64,000 nucleotides of DNA, taken from positions 198,296,511-198,360,510 of the forward strand of contig OY986437.1 of NCBI GenBank assembly GCA_963920525.1, in the 5' to 3' direction. Position 1 is the stretch's first letter, and the number at the start of each line of letters is the position of its first letter. The DNA is from Dichetophora obliterata. Lineage: Eukaryota > Arthropoda > Insecta > Diptera > Sciomyzidae. The notes beneath the pieces are model-generated. The model saw only the letters and a program-made list of their open reading frames with translations, was not told the DNA's origin and did not search any database. The translations under genes were made by a program, and so were the position numbers. Below are positions 62,565 to 64,000 of the stretch, piece by piece.

Positions 62565-64000
62565 CATACATACGAACGAAGCAAGTTAAATAAAAGCTTA
62601 TAAAAAATGAACGTATTCCACTTTCAATGATTCCACAATAAATGATCGATAAGTTATATTTGAAAATAATACAAGTGATACAAATGATACAAATGATACA
62701 CTTATGGCTAAAAATATGGTTTATATTATTTAATAATTTTATAAATTACTATTGCGTTATAAAATATGACTGATAAACAATTATACATTTACAAAAACAG
62801 GCAATTACAACACTATTGCGTATTTTTGCGCGTGTCATAAAGCAGCATGTCAATAAAAAGTTAACGATACTCTGAACAAAGCAATTCTCAATAAGAAGCC
62901 ATTAAAATTCACACCGTAAATATTTTATACATTTTTAATACGAAATATTATAAAAATCAATTTTTTACAACCAGGTTAATAAACCAGGTTTAAGACTTAT
63001 AAGGAGCGGTGGCAAATGTAATAAGAAAAACAACAACTATCACACTTTTATGCATATCTTAAGTAAAAATTAAAAACAAATAACAACCGAAATAATACTA
63101 ACAGCTATAGTGAATTATGGCTTAAACCGGAAAAATAAAAAGCGCCTAGTAAGTAAAAAATGTTATTAAATACAAAGATGTCACCAGCTTTACAATTAAT
63201 AAAAAAAATTCGCTGGGTCAAATCAGGTTCCCGAAACTCTTAAATTAAATATGCTCAAATGGCTCAGTATAAAAAAAAAAATTAAAATATGTGTCATTGA
63301 CTTTACGTTTCATTTAAGAATAACCAATTTATTATCAAGCAAAGTTTTTGGACTTTGCTCTTGTTCTGCAAATAATTTGAAAAATTAGCAAAATTGCTTT
63401 TAAGCCAAAATATACAATGACTTCATTAAACAAAAATTTATTAAATACTATTTTTTGTAAAAATTCACTAAAATCATTTATTAATATTATTAATTTTTTG
63501 ATAATTCTGTAATTATCAACTTATAAATTCTTAACTTTTTGCTCATAAAAATTATACATAAGCAAGGTGTTATAGCACCTCAAATTGGGTCAATAAAGGT
63601 TATGTAATTTGCTACCACATCTGCTAATATCGTCTAAAAACTGAACTTTTAACACATATTTGTCATAAGCTTGATGTTTAAGTTTATTTTATAAATTTAT
63701 GACCTCAAATAAAACTGACAAACTATTTTGTTTTATCTTCATGTTTTTTCTATACATTTAAAACAATGGATTGCCTTATTTAAATAAAATCATTGTTTAC
63801 TCAACGTGGGTCTCAAGACTTTTTATAGATAAAAAGAAAAAAATGATTTGGCAAAAAATGCATAAATTTAAAACCTACAGCACAAGAAACGGTTTTTAAA
63901 CTCTTTATGGAAATATGTAGAGCTTATATAACATTAAACTTTTCTTAAAGTAATTTTTCATGTTGTATTGCAACCGATTGAAGAGACTAATACTAGTGTT
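62565..64000. other. Target-side repeat remnant, then AT-rich DNA without gene
   Basis: The first about 50 bp continue the array B unit interrupted by the LTR element. A short (TGATACAAA) repeat lies at 62672-62700. The rest is AT-rich with no coding frame above 60 codons and no recognised transposon end, tRNA or domain. Confidence 0.5.

Overview
This is AT-rich insect DNA, most likely from a higher fly (Diptera). The evidence is the set of transposon families: a mauritiana-type mariner, a DD41D 'rosa-like' Tc1/mariner, an RTE LINE, jockey/CR1-group LINEs, a CsRn1-type Ty3/Gypsy element, plus hAT, piggyBac-like and PIF/Harbinger-like elements. CAA/ACA microsatellites in otherwise unique DNA fit as well. 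The species cannot be resolved. I see no convincing intact host gene: nearly every real coding stretch is transposon-derived, and most of the AT-rich remainder holds only chance ORFs.

Layout. 1-521: 3' part of a DD41D mariner. 928-2214: full-length mariner with one nonsense codon. 2726-3308: MITE with a perfect 8-bp target duplication. 3488-4906: hAT relic carrying a nested MITE. 4.9-16 kb: AT-rich DNA with dispersed repeats, a minus-strand hAT zinc-finger relic (8050-8600), MITEs, and a more complex stretch (12.6-14.5 kb) that may be host UTR or regulatory DNA. 16835-17417: 5'-truncated RTE copy. 19950-26269: decayed LINE split by two insertions, one of which is itself a nest. 26.3-28.8 kb: foldback and minisatellite repeats. 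29216-32471: full-length RTE with an intact 997-codon ORF and flanking duplications. 32950-34545: two large hairpins. 35777-38774: piggyBac-like element hosting a 5'-truncated CR1-group LINE. 38.8-39.6 kb: short satellite. 39850-40290: jockey endonuclease fragment. 40.7-43.9 kb: tandem-repeat-rich element split by a 998-bp foldback element. 44863-47504: long-TIR element split by a piggyBac-like element that holds another MITE. 48430-50981: second CR1-group LINE. 51-56 kb: small relics and a palindrome. 56902-62564: nearly complete CsRn1-type LTR retrotransposon. 62.6-64 kb: AT-rich, no gene.

The window reads as an excavation of successive insertions. In several places the interrupted element gives the empty site, so boundaries and target duplications can be read directly. 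The youngest-looking insertions are the RTE (open ORF, duplications), the LTR element (LTRs differ at about five positions in about 390 bp by eye) and the mariner (canonical length, one nonsense). All alignments and counts were made by eye; family names come from motifs, not from database searches.
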